Shown here one piece after another: positions 1 through 7,198 of a stretch of DNA of 20,041 nucleotides; position 1 is the first letter of the stretch; every line of letters starts with the position of its first letter. The translations under genes were made by a program, and so were the position numbers. Location: contig URWN01000025.1 of NCBI GenBank assembly GCA_900551615.1, forward strand, positions 1 through 20,041, in the 5' to 3' direction. Below the pieces are notes generated by a model that saw nothing but the letters and a program-made list of their open reading frames with translations, was not told the DNA's origin and made no database searches. Origin of the DNA: an uncultured Clostridium sp. Lineage in GTDB: Bacteria; Bacillota; Clostridia; TANB77; CAG-508.

Positions 1-110
1 TAAGAATTTGTAAAACTATTCCGGTCACATTCGAAAATATATTCAAGCTATATGCTCACACATCACATATATTATTCTTAGTTATTGCAATTAAAAATGG
101 AGTGATTACA

Positions 111-1145
111 TTGAAAAAAATAATTATATATATAATATCTTTTATTTTTATATGTTTTATAATACCAGCACTTTTAACTAAAAGAACAATACCAGCAAAT
201 TCTGAAGAAAAAGAAAATATCAGCCAAGGAAATGAACAAGAAACAAATAAAAATCAAGAAACAGAAATAGAAAAAACAAATTATAATTACAATCAATATG
301 GAACAATTGCATTATTACACAAAAAAACAGGAGAAATAGAACAAGTAAATCTTGATGACTACTTATGCAATGTTGTATCAGCAGAAATGCCAGCAAGTTA
401 TGAAAAAGAAGCACTAAAAGCACAAGCCATAGTAGCACGAACATACACAATATATAAAATACTAAATAAAAAACACGAAAATGCAGATATATGCGATGAT
501 TCAACATGTTGTCAAGCTTGGATATCTAAAGAAGACAGATTATCAAAATGGGAAGAAAGTCAAAGAGAAAGTAATTGGAACAAAATATGTGAATGCGTAA
601 AAGAAACGCAAGGAAAAATTGTAACATATGAGAATAAGCCAATAGATGCATTTTTCCATTCAAATAGTGGAGGAATAACAGAATTACCAGTAAATGTATG
701 GGGAGGCACAGGGTATCCATACTTGCAAAGTGTAGAAACGTCAGGAGAAGAAGCTTACACGCAATATTCTTCAGAAGTTACATTAACCAAAGAACAATTA
801 TTAAATAAATTAAAAGAAAAATATGAGGATATAACAATAGACCTTTCTAATAGTGATGATATTAAAATTATGGAATACACAGAAGGCACAAGAGTAAAAA
901 CAATAAAATTTGGAAATCATGAACTATCAGGAGTAGAAACGAGAACACTATTAGGATTAAAATCAACTAACTTTGAAGTGAAAATAGATGGAGATAATAT
1001 AAAATTTGCAGTAAAAGGTTATGGACATGGAGTTGGAATGAGCCAAACTGGAGCAGATAGCATGGCTAAACAAGGAAGTAATGCAGAAGATATTATCAAA
1101 CATTTTTATACTGGCGTAGAAATTTCAGAAGTTAATAATTTGTAA
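111..1145 (+). CDS. spoIID: Stage II sporulation protein D (SpoIID), lytic transglycosylase
   Basis: SpoIID cleaves glycan strands of septal and forespore peptidoglycan during engulfment, working in the mother cell with SpoIIM and SpoIIP. The protein opens with a basic stretch and one hydrophobic anchor (about residues 3-23), then a polar linker. The SpoIID/LytB domain follows, with the signature SAEMPASYEKEALKAQA. Its Glu, about residue 92 from this start, is the expected catalytic acid. CDDSTCC (about 128-134), a conserved HSNSGG (about 183) and a C-terminal GYGHGVGMSQ are also present. Cys and His residues at these places bind zinc in the C. difficile enzyme (family knowledge). Length, about 344 residues, is normal for the family. 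I chose TTG at 111 because GGAG at 99-102 sits 8 bases upstream; the in-frame GTG at 102 overlaps that ribosome site. spoIIQ follows 68 bases downstream, as in other clostridia. No clear sporulation promoter was resolved in the first 100 bases. Confidence 0.93.
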   Translation: MKKIIIYIISFIFICFIIPALLTKRTIPANSEEKENISQGNEQETNKNQETEIEKTNYNYNQYGTIALLHKKTGEIEQVNLDDYLCNVVSAEMPASYEKEALKAQAIVARTYTIYKILNKKHENADICDDSTCCQAWISKEDRLSKWEESQRESNWNKICECVKETQGKIVTYENKPIDAFFHSNSGGITELPVNVWGGTGYPYLQSVETSGEEAYTQYSSEVTLTKEQLLNKLKEKYEDITIDLSNSDDIKIMEYTEGTRVKTIKFGNHELSGVETRTLLGLKSTNFEVKIDGDNIKFAVKGYGHGVGMSQTGADSMAKQGSNAEDIIKHFYTGVEISEVNNL

Positions 1146-1213
1146 TTACAAATGTATATTTTTATAAAATCCGGAAATAATTGTAATATAAACAAATAAT
1201 TAAGGAGGATTTT

Positions 1214-2071
1214 ATGAGAAGAGAAATGAAAAAAAATAAAGAAGAAATGAATATTAAAATAATAAAATATTCAGGAATAACAATAGCTATAATTGCAGTA
1301 ATAGTATTTGGAATTCTAATATACAGTAAGAAATTAAATAATGATGTAAAAGAAGGAACATTGATGAGTGAACAACTATCAAGTATATTAAACAATACAA
1401 ATACAGCAAGTGGAGCTCAAAATACAGAAAGTGCCAGTACAGAAATAGGAAAAAGTGTAAATGAAATGTCTAATGAATTAAAACAAAATAATAAAAACAA
1501 TATAACAGTAAATAATTCAAGTGTAAATAACACAACTTCCAATAACACAACATCAAAGACTTCAGAATCAAATAATGTTTTAACAACAAATAAAATAAAT
1601 ACAAACAATACAACAAGTCAAACAAATAGTAAAGCAGAAGAAAAAACAGAAAACAAAAATGTTGAATTAAGTTTTTCAAAGCCTGTTGAAGGAGATATTG
1701 TAAGAGATTTTGCTGTTGATAATTTAATATATTCAAATACATTACAAGAATGGACAACTCATACAGGAATAGACATCAAAGCAGATAAAACAACAGTAGT
1801 AAAATCAGCAGAAGCAGGAACTGTAAAAACAATAAAAAATGACCCTAGATATGGTTTAACAATAATAATAGAACATGAAAATGGATTCCAAACAGTTTAT
1901 TCAAATTTATTAACGTCAGAATTTGTTGTTGAAGGAGAAAAAGTAGAAAAAGGCCAATCACTAGGAACAGTAGGTAATACAGCAGCATTCGAAGTAGCAG
2001 ATGAACCACATTTACATTTCGAAATATTAAAAGATTCTGCACAAGTTGATCCAAATATATATTTAAAATAA
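1214..2071 (+). CDS. spoIIQ: SpoIIQ-like M23 peptidase-fold sporulation protein
   Basis: SpoIIQ is the forespore side of the channel that meets SpoIIIAH across the septum during engulfment. A single transmembrane helix spans about residues 19-37. A long Asn/Thr/Ser-rich low-complexity linker (about 55-145) follows, then a C-terminal LytM/M23 domain (about 155-285). The domain keeps HTGID (H183, D187) and HLHFE (H266, H268), the full zinc-ligand set of an active M23 endopeptidase. In B. subtilis SpoIIQ one of these ligands is lost, while clostridial versions keep them. The start ATG has AAGGAGG 5 bases upstream. Position directly after spoIID and the 285-residue length both support the call. 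A plain M23 cell-wall peptidase is the alternative if the neighbour is ignored. A strong terminator follows. Confidence 0.87.
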   Translation: MRREMKKNKEEMNIKIIKYSGITIAIIAVIVFGILIYSKKLNNDVKEGTLMSEQLSSILNNTNTASGAQNTESASTEIGKSVNEMSNELKQNNKNNITVNNSSVNNTTSNNTTSKTSESNNVLTTNKINTNNTTSQTNSKAEEKTENKNVELSFSKPVEGDIVRDFAVDNLIYSNTLQEWTTHTGIDIKADKTTVVKSAEAGTVKTIKNDPRYGLTIIIEHENGFQTVYSNLLTSEFVVEGEKVEKGQSLGTVGNTAAFEVADEPHLHFEILKDSAQVDPNIYLK

Positions 2072-2076
2072 AATAA

Positions 2077-2124
2077 TTTATAAAAACAGAAAATTCATAT
2101 ATTTGAATTTTCTGTTTTTATAAA
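2077..2124 (+). terminator. Intrinsic terminator after spoIIQ
   Basis: A perfect 21-bp inverted repeat (2077-2097 with 2104-2124) has a 6-base loop. The A-rich left arm and T-rich right arm give a U-tract within the 3' arm. It closes the spoIID-spoIIQ unit. Confidence 0.85.
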
Positions 2125-2150
2125 TTACCCTGAAAATTGTCCAAAATCAC

Positions 2151-2179
2151 TTGACAGTTTACAATAATAAAGATAAAAT
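2151..2179 (+). promoter_or_regulatory. Sigma-A promoter of rny
   Basis: TTGACA (2151-2156), a 17-base spacer and TAAAAT (2174-2179). It lies about 90 bases upstream of the rny start and just after the spoIIQ terminator. Confidence 0.8.
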
Positions 2180-2270
2180 AGAATAGGTAAGAAAAAAATA
2201 TATTAAAAAAAATAAAACATATATATTTGATTCGAACATTGAAAATTTAATAAGAAAGAGGTGTAGATTC

Positions 2271-3812
2271 ATGAATATAGGAATCATTATCGCCGCTGTC
2301 TTAATCTCACTTGCAATAGGAGTACTATTAGGAATCGTATACAGAAAAAAAGTAGCAGAATCTAAAATAAATAGTGCTGAAGAAGAATCTAAAAAAATAG
2401 TAAGTATGGCAAAAATAGAAGCAGAAAACCTTAAAAAAGCCAAAATAATTGAGGCAAAAGAGGAAATTGTAAACAGTAGAAATGAATTAGATCAAGAGAT
2501 TAAAGAAAGAAGAGGCGAAGTACAAAGACAAGAAACAAGACTTATTCAAAAAGAAGAAAATTTAGAAAGACGTGCAGAAAACTATGAAAGAAAAGAAGAA
2601 AACTTAAACAAAAAAGAAAAAGAAATAGAAGAAGAAAGACAAAAAATAGAAGAATTGCATAGTCAAGAACTAAAAGAACTTCAAAGAATAGCATCATTAT
2701 CAAAAGAAGATGCCAAAAATATACTTTTAAAGGAAGTAGAAAAAGACATTGTTGCAGAAAAAGCCGCAATAATAAGAGAAGCAAATCAAAAGGCAAAAGA
2801 TGATGTAAAGAAAAACGCCAAAGAATTGTTAACATATGCAGTTCAAAAATGTGCAGCAGACCACTCTCAAGAAACTACAGTATCAATTGTAGCACTTCCA
2901 AGTGACGAAATGAAAGGAAGAATAATTGGTAGAGAAGGTAGAAACATAAAAGCCTTAGAAACATTAACAGGAGTAGACCTAATAATAGATGATACACCAG
3001 AAGCAGTAGTTCTATCAGGATTTGACCCATTAAGAAGAGAAGTTGCAAAAATAGCATTAGAGAAACTAATTGAAGATGGAAGAATACATCCAGCAAAAAT
3101 AGAAGAAGTAGTAGAAAAAGCAAAACAAGAACTAGAAGAAACAATAAAAGAAGAAGGAGAAAGAGCTGTCCTAGAAACTGGAGTAATTGGATTACATCCA
3201 GACATAGTAAAATTAATTGGAAAATTAAAATATAGGACAAGTTATGGACAAAATGTATTAAATCACTCAATAGAGGTTTCAAACTTAGCCAGAATAATGG
3301 CAGAAGAACTAGGATTAGATGCTAAACTTGCAAGAAGAGCAGGATTATTACATGATATAGGAAAAGCATTAGACCATGATATGGAAGGAACACACGTAGA
3401 AATAGGTGTTGAAATACTAAAAAAATACAAAGAAAATCCATTAGTAATAAATGCGGTTGAAGCACATCATGAAGATGTAGAACCACAAACACTAGAAGCA
3501 GTTTTAATTCAAGCAGCTGATGCAATAAGTGCATCAAGACCAGGAGCTAGAAGAGAAACACTAGAAGCATATATCAAAAGATTACAAAATCTTGAAGAAA
3601 TTGCAGATTCATTTGATGGTGTTGAAAAATCATTTGCAATCCAAGCAGGTCGTGAAGTTAGAATTATTGTAAAACCAGATAAAATCAATGATGACCAAAT
3701 GACAATTTTAGCTAGAGATGTAGCTAAAAAAGTTGAAAATGAAATGGATTATCCAGGTCAAATTAAAGTTAATGTTATTAGAGAGACAAGAACAGTTGAT
3801 TTTGCAAGATAA
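2271..3812 (+). CDS. rny: Ribonuclease Y
   Basis: RNase Y is the membrane-anchored endoribonuclease that starts bulk mRNA decay and operon processing in Firmicutes. Domain order is canonical: an N-terminal transmembrane helix (about residues 3-22), a long charged coiled coil (about 30-180), a KH domain with IIGREGRNIK (about 218-227), and an HD domain (about 325-425) with the metal-binding HDIGKALDHD (H361, D362) and later AHHEDV. A conserved C-terminal region ends in VIRETRTVDFAR. The 513-residue length is normal. A Shine-Dalgarno GAGGTG precedes the ATG. It has its own promoter and terminator, and the order rny-ymdB-spoVS is the conserved Firmicute arrangement. Confidence 0.98.
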   Translation: MNIGIIIAAVLISLAIGVLLGIVYRKKVAESKINSAEEESKKIVSMAKIEAENLKKAKIIEAKEEIVNSRNELDQEIKERRGEVQRQETRLIQKEENLERRAENYERKEENLNKKEKEIEEERQKIEELHSQELKELQRIASLSKEDAKNILLKEVEKDIVAEKAAIIREANQKAKDDVKKNAKELLTYAVQKCAADHSQETTVSIVALPSDEMKGRIIGREGRNIKALETLTGVDLIIDDTPEAVVLSGFDPLRREVAKIALEKLIEDGRIHPAKIEEVVEKAKQELEETIKEEGERAVLETGVIGLHPDIVKLIGKLKYRTSYGQNVLNHSIEVSNLARIMAEELGLDAKLARRAGLLHDIGKALDHDMEGTHVEIGVEILKKYKENPLVINAVEAHHEDVEPQTLEAVLIQAADAISASRPGARRETLEAYIKRLQNLEEIADSFDGVEKSFAIQAGREVRIIVKPDKINDDQMTILARDVAKKVENEMDYPGQIKVNVIRETRTVDFAR

Positions 3813-3816
3813 AATA

Positions 3817-3848
3817 AAAGGAGTTGTGATAAAAATCACAGCTCTTTT
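3817..3848 (+). terminator. Intrinsic terminator after rny
   Basis: GAGTTGTGAT (3821-3830) pairs with ATCACAGCTC (3835-3844) with one G-U wobble. The loop is AAAA, and TTTTT follows the 3' arm. Confidence 0.85.
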
Positions 3849-3965
3849 TGTTTTTGGTACATAGAATTTTTAGTTAATTATTATATAATGTGTTTTTGAG
3901 ATTACATTGCTACAGAAAAAATATTATATTGTTAATTTAACTTACATTTATTGGAAATAAGAGAC

Positions 3966-3994
3966 TTGAAAAAAGCAAGAATATATAGTATTAT
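3966..3994 (+). promoter_or_regulatory. Sigma-A promoter of ymdB
   Basis: TTGAAA (3966-3971), 17 bases, TATTAT (3989-3994), about 40 bases upstream of the ymdB start. The rest of the 185-base gap after the rny terminator shows nothing else recognisable. Confidence 0.65.
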
Positions 3995-4033
3995 ATATAA
4001 AGCTTAGAATATTAAAAGAAAGAAGGGAATAAA

Positions 4034-4807
4034 ATGAAAGTTTTAGCAGTAGGAGACATAGTAGGTTCAGCTGGAATTAATGAATTAAAACTAAGATTAA
4101 AAGAAATAAAAGAAAAAGAAAACATAGACTTTACAATAGTAAATGGTGAAAACTCAGCAGAAGGAATGGGAATAACAGAAAAAAATTTTAACGACATAAT
4201 TTCACAAGGAGTAGATTGTGTTACAATGGGAAATCATACATGGGGAAAAAAAGACATATTTAAATTTATAGATAACCCTAAAATTATCAGACCTGCAAAC
4301 TATCCAGAAGGAGTAGTTGGAAAAGGCTACAACATATATGAATGTAAAGGAAAGAAAATAGCAGTTATAAATATAATGGGAAGAGTCGATATAAACATAT
4401 TAACAGAAAATCCATTTTTAAAAGCAAAAAAGATAATCGAAAAAATTAAAAATAAAGTAGATATTATATTTATAGATTTCCATGCAGAAGCGACAGCAGA
4501 AAAAATAGCACTTGGATATTATTTAGATGGAAAAGCTACAGCTATATTTGGTACACACACACATGTACAAACAGCAGATGAAAAAATCTTACCAAATGGA
4601 ACAGCATATATAACAGATATAGGAATGACAGGTCCAAAATATTCCGTAATAGGAATGAATATAAAAGCTTCTATAAAAAGATTTGAGACTACATTACCAG
4701 AAAGATATAAGATAGCAGAAGGAAAATGTATTTTAAATGCTGTAATATTTGAAATTGATGACAACACATCAAAAGTAACAAACATAAAAAGAATCTATAT
4801 GGAATAA
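4034..4807 (+). CDS. ymdB: YmdB-family metallophosphoesterase (2',3'-cyclic nucleotide phosphodiesterase)
   Basis: This belongs to the YmdB / TIGR00282 family of dinuclear metal phosphodiesterases. In B. subtilis the protein hydrolyses 2',3'-cyclic nucleotides and influences biofilm and motility fate. Metal-binding motifs appear in the expected order: VGDIVG (D8), NGENSA (E39), GNHTW (N67, H68), DFHAEAT (H150) and GTHTHVQTADE (H175, H177). The conserved ITDIGMTGP follows. There is no signal peptide, so it is cytosolic. The 257-residue length is typical. Position between rny and spoVS is the conserved arrangement. No clear terminator is visible after it, so read-through into spoVS is possible. 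Confidence 0.95.
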   Translation: MKVLAVGDIVGSAGINELKLRLKEIKEKENIDFTIVNGENSAEGMGITEKNFNDIISQGVDCVTMGNHTWGKKDIFKFIDNPKIIRPANYPEGVVGKGYNIYECKGKKIAVINIMGRVDINILTENPFLKAKKIIEKIKNKVDIIFIDFHAEATAEKIALGYYLDGKATAIFGTHTHVQTADEKILPNGTAYITDIGMTGPKYSVIGMNIKASIKRFETTLPERYKIAEGKCILNAVIFEIDDNTSKVTNIKRIYME

Positions 4808-4858
4808 ATTTGTATAAAAACTTAATAATTAGCAAATATTTTTAAATTTAATTTAATA

Positions 4859-4984
4859 ATGTCGAAAAAAAGAATTTATTGCGATGAAAACTTGAAAAAA
4901 TTTCCAGAAAACTATTTACAATTTTTTCCAGAAGATATAAAATATCATCATAAAAGTTGCAACAAAAAAATAAATTATAATTAG
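4859..4984 (+). CDS. Possible 41-codon small ORF ahead of spoVS
   Basis: ATG at 4859 opens a 41-codon frame ending in TAG at 4982-4984, which overlaps the TAGGAGG ribosome site of spoVS. The predicted peptide starts MSKKRIYCDENLKK and is charged and aromatic, with two Cys and a His pair. No Shine-Dalgarno sequence is visible upstream. It may simply be an open stretch in A+T-rich DNA. If translated, its stop would lie within the spoVS ribosome site and could couple the two. Confidence 0.2.
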   Translation: MSKKRIYCDENLKKFPENYLQFFPEDIKYHHKSCNKKINYN

Positions 4985-4997
4985 GAGGCAAAAGAAA

Positions 4998-5261
4998 ATG
5001 GAAATTTTAAAAATTTCATCAAAATCAAACCCTAATTCAGTAGCAGGAGCAATAGCTGGATTAGTTAAAGAATCAAACAAAGCAGAAATGCAAGCAATCG
5101 GAGCAGGAGCATTAAATCAAGCTGTAAAAGCAGTAGCAATAGCAAGAGGATTTGTAGCACCATCAGGAGTTGATTTAGTATGTATACCAGCTTTTGCAGA
5201 AGTAGAAGTAGAGGGAGAAGATAGAACAGGAATAAAGCTTATTGTTGAATCAAGAGCTTAA
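4998..5261 (+). CDS. spoVS: Stage V sporulation protein S (SpoVS)
   Basis: SpoVS is a small Alba-like protein needed for spore coat assembly and progression to stage V in B. subtilis. The whole 87-residue chain is near-identical to the family. It contains SNPNSVAGAIAGLVKE, AIGAGALNQAVKAVAIARGF and PSGVDLVCIPAFAEVE, a Gly/Ala-rich core thought to bind nucleic acid. There is no signal peptide. TAGGAGG precedes the ATG by about 9 bases. It is the third gene of the conserved rny-ymdB-spoVS set. No convincing sigma-H promoter was seen in the 190-base gap before it. Confidence 0.97.
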   Translation: MEILKISSKSNPNSVAGAIAGLVKESNKAEMQAIGAGALNQAVKAVAIARGFVAPSGVDLVCIPAFAEVEVEGEDRTGIKLIVESRA

Positions 5262-5271
5262 TATAGAAAGA

Positions 5272-5305
5272 AAAGATATTTTGCAATGGCAAGATGTCTT
5301 TTTTT
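5272..5305 (+). terminator. Intrinsic terminator after spoVS
   Basis: A 13-bp stem (5272-5284 with 5289-5301, two G-U pairs) with loop AATG is followed directly by a T-run. Confidence 0.8.
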
Positions 5306-5347
5306 AAATTATAATTTATATTATCTAATAACAATAAAAAATTAATC

Positions 5348-5375
5348 TTGACAATTTATAATGATTGTGTAAAAA
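5348..5375 (+). promoter_or_regulatory. Probable promoter of dut
   Basis: TTGACA (5348-5353) is perfect. A weak -10, TAAAAA (5370-5375), follows at 16 bases. It implies a leader of about 140 bases before dut. Confidence 0.5.
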
Positions 5376-5393
5376 TAAATAAAGAAAAATAAG

Positions 5394-5504
5394 ATTTGCC
5401 ATTTAAAAATTTTCAAAGTTTGTGATGGCAATGGAATAGCAAAACAATTCACAATTTGACAAACAAAATTTGAAAAAATTTTGGATGGCGATGAACGAGT
5501 GAAG
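5394..5504 (+). other. Structured 5' leader of dut
   Basis: The leader holds ATTTGCCAT (5394-5402) facing ATGGCAA (5425-5431), a perfect CAAAATTT-GAAA-AAATTTTG hairpin (5464-5483), and a small GGC/GCC stem beyond it. GATGGCAATGGAA (5424-5436) recurs imperfectly as GATGGCGATGAAC (5484-5496). No known riboswitch class is recognised. It may be regulatory, or a fragment of a dispersed repeat. Confidence 0.3.
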
Positions 5505-5524
5505 CCAGAGAAAGGAAGAAAAAA

Positions 5525-5986
5525 ATGGAAAAAATAAGAGGATTTGAGGTAGCAAAAGGATTTGAAGATAAAGGAATAAACCTACCAGTTAGAAAAACAA
5601 AATATTCAGCAGGATATGACATAGAATCTGCAGAAGATGTAACAATACCAAGCTTTAAAAAAGGAATGACACCAACATTAATAAAAACAGGAATAAAAGC
5701 ATATATGCAAGATGATGAAGTGTTAATGCTGTATAACAGAAGTTCTAACCCAAAGAAAAAAGGATTAATATTAGCAAATAGTGTAGGAGTAATAGACAAA
5801 GACTATTATGGAAATCCTGATAACGATGGACACATAATGTTTGCATTCTATAATATAAAAGAAGAAGACATAACTATAAAAAAAGGTGAAGCAATAGGAC
5901 AAGGAGTATTCCAAAAATACTTTGTATCAGACAACGATGTAGCAGAAGGCGAAAGATTAGGAGGATTTGGTTCAACATCAAAATAG
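5525..5986 (+). CDS. dut: dUTP diphosphatase (dUTPase)
   Basis: The enzyme hydrolyses dUTP to dUMP and pyrophosphate, keeping uracil out of DNA and feeding dTMP synthesis. It acts as a cytosolic homotrimer. The five dUTPase motifs are present in order: AGYDIESAED (about 29-38), RSSNPKKKG (72-80), NSVGVIDKDYYGN (85-97, catalytic Asp91), GEAIGQGVFQ (121-130) and the P-loop-like RLGGFGSTSK (144-153) that closes over the substrate. The 153-residue length fits. AAGGA lies about 8 bases before the ATG. It stands alone between its own leader and a terminator. Confidence 0.93.
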   Translation: MEKIRGFEVAKGFEDKGINLPVRKTKYSAGYDIESAEDVTIPSFKKGMTPTLIKTGIKAYMQDDEVLMLYNRSSNPKKKGLILANSVGVIDKDYYGNPDNDGHIMFAFYNIKEEDITIKKGEAIGQGVFQKYFVSDNDVAEGERLGGFGSTSK

Positions 5987-6075
5987 AAAATGTTGCTTTT
6001 GAATGATTAGTCAAAGAATAAAAATATAAAAAAATTTTTACCTTGAAACAACAAGGGTTGAAGGTAAAATTACAT

Positions 6076-6109
6076 AAAAAGTCAAAATAAAAGCTTTGAC
6101 TTTTTTCTT
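6076..6109 (+). terminator. Intrinsic terminator after dut
   Basis: AAAAAGTCAAA (6076-6086) pairs perfectly with TTTGACTTTTT (6095-6105) around an 8-base loop, and more T follows. A second hairpin lies just upstream (TTTTACCTT 6036-6044 with AAGGTAAAA 6061-6069), with an alternative internal CCTTG/CAAGG pairing. Confidence 0.8.
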
Positions 6110-6124
6110 TTTTTGTAGTATAAT
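6096..6124 (+). promoter_or_regulatory. Sigma-A promoter of carD, overlapping the dut terminator
   Basis: TTGACT (6096-6101), 17 bases, perfect TATAAT (6119-6124). The -35 box lies inside the 3' arm of the dut terminator stem. Confidence 0.85.
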
Positions 6125-6144
6125 AAATATGGTTAAAAAATCCA

Positions 6145-6186
6145 ATAAAGTTATCTCATATAGACATAACTTTATAATATTTTTTT
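6145..6186 (+). promoter_or_regulatory. Terminator-like hairpin (attenuator) in the carD leader
   Basis: ATAAAGTTAT (6145-6154) pairs perfectly with ATAACTTTAT (6166-6175), loop 11 bases. The sequence AATA and a run of seven T (6180-6186) follow. It lies between the carD promoter and start codon, so it could stop transcription early. No antiterminator partner was identified. Confidence 0.5.
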
Positions 6187-6227
6187 GCTGAAAAAAGTGT
6201 TTAACAAAATGAAAGGAGTTGACTTAC

Positions 6228-6797
6228 ATGTTCAATGTAGGAGACAAAATAGTATACCCAATGCATGGAGCAGGGACAATAGATTCAATAGAAGAAAAAG
6301 ATATTTTAGGAGAAAAACAATCATATTATATATTAAAAATGCCAAGCAATGTAAAGGTAATGATACCAACAGCTAAAGCAGAAGAGGTTGGAGTAAGAAA
6401 TATAATAGACAAACAATCAGCAGAAAAAGTATTTACAGTACTTAGTCAAGATGAAACAGAAATGGAAAAAAACTGGAATAAAAGATATAGAGATAACATG
6501 GATAAAATGAAAAGTGGAGATATCTACGAAGTAGCAGATGTAGTTAGAAACTTAAGCTTTAAACAAAAAGAAAAAGGTCTATCTACAGGTGAAAAGAAAA
6601 TGCTTAATAATGCTAAACAAATATTAGTGAGTGAACTTGTATTAGCAGAGCATGCAAATCAAGAAGAAGTTGAAGAACAAATAGAAAATAAAATTAATAC
6701 ATCTTTTATGACTTTTAGAGCAGAAGGTGTTGAACAACAAAGTATTGTTAATAAATTTATTCCATTTGATAGCAATGATGGAACAACAAATGCTTAA
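6228..6797 (+). CDS. carD: CarD-family transcriptional regulator
   Basis: CarD/CdnL proteins bind the RNA polymerase beta subunit and stabilise open promoter complexes, affecting rRNA and growth genes. The N-terminal Tudor-like RNA polymerase-interacting domain is clear: FNVGDKIVYPMHGAG at the very start, then YYILKMPSNVKVMIPT near residues 38-53. A helical C-terminal part with FKQKEKGLSTGEKKM follows. The 189-residue length is normal. I chose ATG at 6228 because AAAGGAG (6212-6218) lies 9 bases upstream; the TTG at 6219 directly abuts that site and would add three residues. It has its own strong promoter and a possible leader attenuator. Confidence 0.92.
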   Translation: MFNVGDKIVYPMHGAGTIDSIEEKDILGEKQSYYILKMPSNVKVMIPTAKAEEVGVRNIIDKQSAEKVFTVLSQDETEMEKNWNKRYRDNMDKMKSGDIYEVADVVRNLSFKQKEKGLSTGEKKMLNNAKQILVSELVLAEHANQEEVEEQIENKINTSFMTFRAEGVEQQSIVNKFIPFDSNDGTTNA

Positions 6798-6819
6798 TAT
6801 ATAGAAATTAATAGTTTTT

Positions 6820-6870
6820 AATTCAGAAGAAGCGGAAGTTTTTGCTGAAAACATACGTAACTTCTGAATT
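6820..6870 (+). terminator. Probable terminator after carD with a long apical region
   Basis: AATTCAGAAG (6820-6829) pairs perfectly with CTTCTGAATT (6861-6870). The 31 bases between may fold a second small hairpin (around GTTTTT/GAAAAC). Only a short, interrupted T-rich stretch follows, so termination strength is uncertain. Confidence 0.45.
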
Positions 6871-6925
6871 TATTAATTGTTAATATAAATTTAAAAAAAT
6901 TTTTAAATTTTTTTTTGAAAATATA

Positions 6926-6954
6926 TTGACAAATTTTTTATATAATATTATAAT
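6926..6954 (+). promoter_or_regulatory. Consensus promoter of tRNA-Leu
   Basis: TTGACA (6926-6931), 17 bases, TATAAT (6949-6954): a perfect consensus promoter ending 37 bases before the tRNA. Confidence 0.9.
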
Positions 6955-6991
6955 ATCAATTGTCGTTAGGACATCCAGTTCAAATATAAAT

Positions 6992-7079
6992 GCAGATGTG
7001 GCGGAACTGGTAGACGCACAGGACTTAAAATCCTGCGGTTGAATAAACCGTGCCGGTTCGATTCCGGCCATCTGCACCA
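6992..7079 (+). tRNA. tRNA-Leu (anticodon UAA)
   Basis: The 7-bp acceptor stem GCAGATG / CATCTGC is perfect and is followed by discriminator A and an encoded CCA (7077-7079). The D-arm, a long class II variable arm (CGGTTGAATAAACCG) and the T-arm GCCGG-TTCGATT-CCGGC are all visible. The anticodon loop CTTAAAA sits on stem CAGGA/TCCTG, with anticodon TAA at 7026-7028. The long variable arm and anticodon fix leucine. Confidence 0.97.
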
Positions 7080-7111
7080 ATGACGTATCTGTTCGAACTA
7101 ACAGATAGATT

Positions 7112-7142
7112 AAAAATCATTCAAGTAAGTTGGATGATTTTT
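7112..7142 (+). terminator. Terminator after tRNA-Leu
   Basis: AAAAATCATTCAA (7112-7124) pairs with TTGGATGATTTTT (7130-7142), one wobble, loop GTAAG, ending in a T-run. A separate perfect 8-bp hairpin (TATCTGTT 7086-7093 with AACAGATA 7100-7107) lies between it and the tRNA. Confidence 0.75.
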
Positions 7143-7198
7143 TTATTTAGCCCAAAAAACATCATCCAATATCCTAAAAAGAAAGGATGGTGCTTGAA

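Noticed and set aside
24..60. Possible sigma-E promoter before spoIID (GGTCACATT, then a weak -10-like TATGCTCA)
   Set aside because: The -35-like part fits moderately but the -10 match is poor, so it could not be supported.
4892..4922. Sigma-A promoter for spoVS (TTGAAA with TATTTA or TACAAT)
   Set aside because: Spacers are 15 or 19 bases and the -10 boxes are weak, so the call is not reliable.
6185..6376. 63-codon plus-strand ORF before and inside carD
   Set aside because: It overlaps carD in another frame, lacks a suitable ribosome site and encodes a basic sequence with no family features.
6992..7079. tRNA-Leu 3' end as the integration site of the element
   Set aside because: No second copy of the tRNA 3' end was found at the right side, and large serine recombinases do not usually target tRNA genes.
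6880..7080. Minus-strand ORF of 66 residues containing MAGIEPAR
   Set aside because: It is the antisense of tRNA-Leu. This peptide is a well-known false prediction over tRNA genes.
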